A stretch of DNA of 64,000 nucleotides from Streptomyces sp. NBC_00353 (lineage in GTDB: Bacteria > Actinomycetota > Actinomycetes > Streptomycetales > Streptomycetaceae): assembly GCF_036108815.1 (NCBI RefSeq), contig NZ_CP107985.1:248001-312000 (forward strand). Direction: 5' to 3'. Made by a program: the position numbers and the translations under genes. The first letter of the stretch is position 1. Every line of letters starts with the position of its first letter. The notes beneath the pieces are model-generated. The model was given only the letters and a program-made list of their open reading frames with translations. It had not been told where the DNA came from and searched no databases. This document shows positions 61,574 to 64,000 of the stretch, piece after piece.

Positions 61574-61708
61574 TCCCCCTCAAACTCGGAGCGGGTGCGA
61601 GGCCGGTGCGAGCAGAAGCACGGGGCACCCCCGACGGGGTGCGCGCGCTGGGGAGCGAGCAGCCGCCTCTCGGGGGCGGTGACGACCGCAGGGGCGGTGG
61701 TCGCGACG

Positions 61709-62073
61709 GGACCGTTCCTGGGCAGTGAGCAGGAGTGAGTCCTGGCTCACCGGCGCGCCCCGAACGGTTTTGGGCGCGCTGGTCCTCCGCTTTCGCGTCC
61801 CGGTCGGCGACGCATATCCCGTATGCGGTCCGTCCCGGGCGGGCGGGATCCCTACGACCTGGCCATAGGGGTGTGGCCAGAGGCGACGGGGAGGCCCCGA
61901 ACCATCTCGCTGGTGACACGGGGGCCCCGACCGCTGACGCCACACCCGGCGTCCCAGATCGCACCGAGAACATTACGCACACCCCGCCAGACACCCCCAC
62001 AGACCGTCACACCGTTCACTCAAACGTGCCCACGTTCGCCAAAGCAGCTTGTGTGCACAGCAGTTGTGAACCC
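61709..62073 (-). repeat. dispersed ~365-bp repeat, copy 3
   Basis: Same orientation as copy 2 (23317-23683) and inverted relative to copy 1. The hairpin CGCATA-TCCCG-TATGCG is at 61811-61827, unchanged in all three copies. It sits between the 3' end of the LAL gene and the ALDH operon's end. Confidence 0.8.
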
Positions 62074-62163
62074 TGCCCGTTGCACCGGACCACGAGTGCC
62101 GCCTCCGGTGTGGCGGGAATCGCGGGCGGTTGCTTGCAGGGCAACCGGCGAGGGACGGGTGCG

Positions 62164-63741
62164 TCAGTCCTGGGTGGGGTGCCCGTCGACCAGCCGCCGC
62201 AGCCCCAGGGGGTTGTCCGCGGCCAGTGCGTCCGGCAGCAGCGCGTCAGGGAAGCCCTGGTAGGTGACGGGTCGCAGGAAACGGTCGATCGACGTCATGC
62301 CGACCGAGGTGAAGCGGCTGTCGGTGGTGGCCGGGAAGGGGCCGCCGTGGATGGTGGCGTGTCCGACCTCCTGCGGGTGGGCGAACGCGTTCACCACGAT
62401 CCGGCCGGTACGGCGCTCCAGGATCGGCAGCAGGCGCGCGGCGTCACTGTGGTCGGCCTCGTCGAGGTGCATCGTCGCCGACAGCTGACCGCGGAATGTC
62501 CGGGCCACCTCGAGGAGCTGGGCCATGCCGGTCAGGCGGACCAGGAGCGCGGCCGGTCCGAAGACCTCCTCGGCCAGGCCGGGATCTGCCAGGAACCGCT
62601 CCCCGTCGACCTCGAGCAGCCGCGAGCGGCCCTCCCAGGAGCCCTGGGGCTCCGGGCCCTCGGTGAGGGTCTCGGCGCCGGACTCGCGCAGCCGCTGCGC
62701 GCCTTGGTCGTATGCGTCGTGGATGCCCGGGGTCAGCATGGTGCGCGCACCCATGGCGTTCACCCGTGCTTTGGCCGCGTCGCGCATCTCGGCGTAGCCC
62801 GGACCGTCGACAGCGAGCAGGATGGCCGGTTTGAGGCAGGCCTGGCCGACGTTGACGAGCATGCGCTCGGCGAAACCGTCACCGGCCTCGGCGCCGCGTG
62901 CTGCGAGCGCCGCGGGCAGGATGAAGGTGGGGTTGACGCTGGTCATCTCGGCGAAGACCGGGATCGGGTCGGGGCGCAGCTGGGCCCGCCGGTACAGCGC
63001 CATGCCACCGCGCTCGGAACCGGTGAAGGTCACCGCCTTGATCAGCGGGTGGTCCACCAGCGCCTCACCGATCTCGTTGCCCGCCCCCCGCACCATGGAG
63101 AACACTCCCTCATGCAGCCCGGAGTCGACGACCGCGCTCCGGATGGCGCGCGCCTGCAGCTCCGAGGCGCCCGGGTGGGCGTTGTGGGCCTTGAGGACGA
63201 CTGGGGCGCCCGCGGCCAGCGCGGAGGCGGTGTCGCCGCCGGCGATGGAGTAGGAGATGGGGAAGTTGCTCGCGCCGAAGATGGCGACCGGCCCGATAGC
63301 GATCTTCTGCATGCGGTGGTCCATCCGCGGCCGCGGATGCCGCTCAGGCTGCGCCGGGTCGACGGTGGCGTCGCGGAAGCGGCCCTCGCGGACCACGTCG
63401 GCGAACTGCCGGAACTGGGAGGCGGCCTTGGCCGCCTCGCCCTGAAGTTGCGCTGCGGGCAGGCCGGTCTCCAGTGCCGCCCGCTCGGCCAGCTCCTGGT
63501 TGATCCCGTCCAGCCGGTCCGCGATCAGCTCGAGGAACGCGGCGCGTTCCTTGAGGCCGGTGCGGTTGTAGCTGTCGAAGGCCTCGTCGGCCAGGCGCGC
63601 GGCACGGTCGACCTCGGCCGGGCCGCCGAGTGCGAACTGCGGTCCGATGTGCTCGCCCGTCGCGGGGTTGAGTGCCTTCATCGTGCCGGCGGATGCCGGG
63701 ACGTTCGACGAGCCGATCAGCATGTCTCCGGTCAGTGCCAT
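62164..63741 (-). CDS. aldehyde dehydrogenase, NADP-dependent KGSADH-like
   Basis: 525 aa of the ketoglutarate-semialdehyde dehydrogenase-like ALDH group. Seen: the Asn motif FGASNFPISYSIAGGDTASA, Glu region PIPVFAEMTSVNPTFILPAA, glycine motif FTGSERGG, and the Cys region NVGQACLKPAIL. The last is unusual because the group normally has GQFCTxPG. C-terminal VVNAFAHPQEVGHATIHGGP and FPATTDSRFTSVG match. GGAGAG precedes the start, one base after the isochorismatase stop, so the two form an operon. Role likely in sugar-acid, hydroxyproline or related catabolism. Confidence 0.88.
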   Translation of the reverse strand: MALTGDMLIGSSNVPASAGTMKALNPATGEHIGPQFALGGPAEVDRAARLADEAFDSYNRTGLKERAAFLELIADRLDGINQELAERAALETGLPAAQLQGEAAKAASQFRQFADVVREGRFRDATVDPAQPERHPRPRMDHRMQKIAIGPVAIFGASNFPISYSIAGGDTASALAAGAPVVLKAHNAHPGASELQARAIRSAVVDSGLHEGVFSMVRGAGNEIGEALVDHPLIKAVTFTGSERGGMALYRRAQLRPDPIPVFAEMTSVNPTFILPAALAARGAEAGDGFAERMLVNVGQACLKPAILLAVDGPGYAEMRDAAKARVNAMGARTMLTPGIHDAYDQGAQRLRESGAETLTEGPEPQGSWEGRSRLLEVDGERFLADPGLAEEVFGPAALLVRLTGMAQLLEVARTFRGQLSATMHLDEADHSDAARLLPILERRTGRIVVNAFAHPQEVGHATIHGGPFPATTDSRFTSVGMTSIDRFLRPVTYQGFPDALLPDALAADNPLGLRRLVDGHPTQD

Positions 63742-63742
63742 C

Positions 63743-64000
63743 TCAGTACTCTCCGTTGTCCAGCGTCCGCAGCAGTTCTGCGGTGGTGGTGATGGTGTGG
63801 GCGTAGGTGGGGCCGTTGAGTTCGTGGGCGGCGTGCATCATCTCGGGCATGAACGCGGCGGTGGCGTCGCGGACGAGGGTCACGTGGTAGCCGAGCTCCA
63901 TCGCGTAACGGCCGGTGGATTCGATGCAGGTGTTGGCGAGCAGGCCGATGACGATCACGTGGGTGATGCCGTGCTGCTTGAGCTGGAAGTCCAGATCGGT
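63743..64000 (-). CDS. isochorismatase-family cysteine hydrolase (5' part cut by window edge)
   Basis: The 86 visible codons are the C-terminal half: FQLKQHGITHVIVIGLLANT, the nucleophile Cys in NTCIESTGRYAMELGY, and HVTLVRDATAAFMPEMMHAA. Isochorismatase-like hydrolases cleave isochorismate, nicotinamide, N-carbamoyl or similar amide/ether bonds. The frame is open to base 64000, so the start and the catalytic Asp/Lys lie outside. The first gene of an operon with the ALDH. Confidence 0.85.
   Translation of the reverse strand, partial: TDLDFQLKQHGITHVIVIGLLANTCIESTGRYAMELGYHVTLVRDATAAFMPEMMHAAHELNGPTYAHTITTTAELLRTLDNGEY

Noticed and set aside
61735..63792. A 685-codon plus-strand open frame.
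   Set aside because: Antisense to the aldehyde dehydrogenase and to repeat copy 3; His/Gly/Asp-rich shadow without domains.
1..64000. CRISPR arrays, rRNA genes, replication origin or telomere-like palindromes.
   Set aside because: No regularly spaced repeats, rRNA blocks or clustered telomeric palindromes were seen.

Overview
The window is high-GC actinobacterial DNA and almost certainly comes from a Streptomyces chromosome, probably an accessory arm region. The evidence is strong codon bias with long antisense shadow frames, an SsgA-family sporulation gene (55670-56137), several ECF sigma factors, a PAS/GAF/SpoIIE phosphatase, many TetR/MarR/LysR-efflux pairs and a large load of broken transposases. 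No rRNA, tRNA or CRISPR array was seen.

Layout. 1-9.5 kb: a secreted DMFase-like lipoprotein, an ECF sigma with its CU044_5270-type partner, a frameshifted YHYH gene, fragments of a replication-relaxation gene and an acyl-CoA ligase, a secreted lamin-tail protein, and an ATP-dependent DNA ligase gene split by an inverted-repeat-bounded cassette carrying a phosphotransferase. 9.5-23.2 kb: a transporter district of four MFS exporters, each with an adjacent regulator (LysR, MarR, TetR, TetR). The last exporter is followed by an NmrA-like protein and an SDR. 23.8-33 kb: a sigma/beta-propeller pair, a multidomain PP2C phosphatase, a frameshifted MBL hydrolase, a UvrD pseudogene meeting a dnaE fragment head to head, and a hydrolase with a Cys in the nucleophile position divergent from an XRE regulator. 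34.9-36.1 kb: an intact IS630 element with TA target duplication. 36-43 kb: an SMP-30-like secreted protein, an ArsR-type regulator, an ECF41-like sigma with an NDH-2-like oxidoreductase, and a YceI/MarR pair around a 30-bp perfect palindrome. 43.3-48.4 kb: a two-component system divergent from two L,D-transpeptidases, a likely cell-wall remodelling module. 48.7-56 kb: hydrolase, BI-1/YccA membrane protein, MsrA, epoxide hydrolase, an IS5-like element with an opposite-strand passenger gene, and an SsgA-like protein. 56.5-64 kb: a MocR/PNPOx divergent pair, a LuxR-family ATPase (LAL) regulator, an aldehyde dehydrogenase and a partial isochorismatase.

Two features are not explained by ordinary annotation. 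One is a dispersed repeat of about 365 bp present three times (18737-19100, and inverted at 23317-23683 and 61709-62073). It looks non-coding, with conserved small hairpins. The other is the 1,075-bp phosphotransferase cassette with imperfect terminal inverted repeats but no transposase, sitting inside the DNA ligase gene.

At least nine transposase families (IS110, NF041680-like, ISAs1, Tn3, IS21, IS256, ISL3, IS630, IS5) leave remnants or copies here, so the region is a mobile-element sink. Several otherwise clean genes are broken by a single base in a G or C homopolymer, so some pseudogene calls could be sequencing errors. All similarity statements come from family knowledge and reading by eye; no database search was run.
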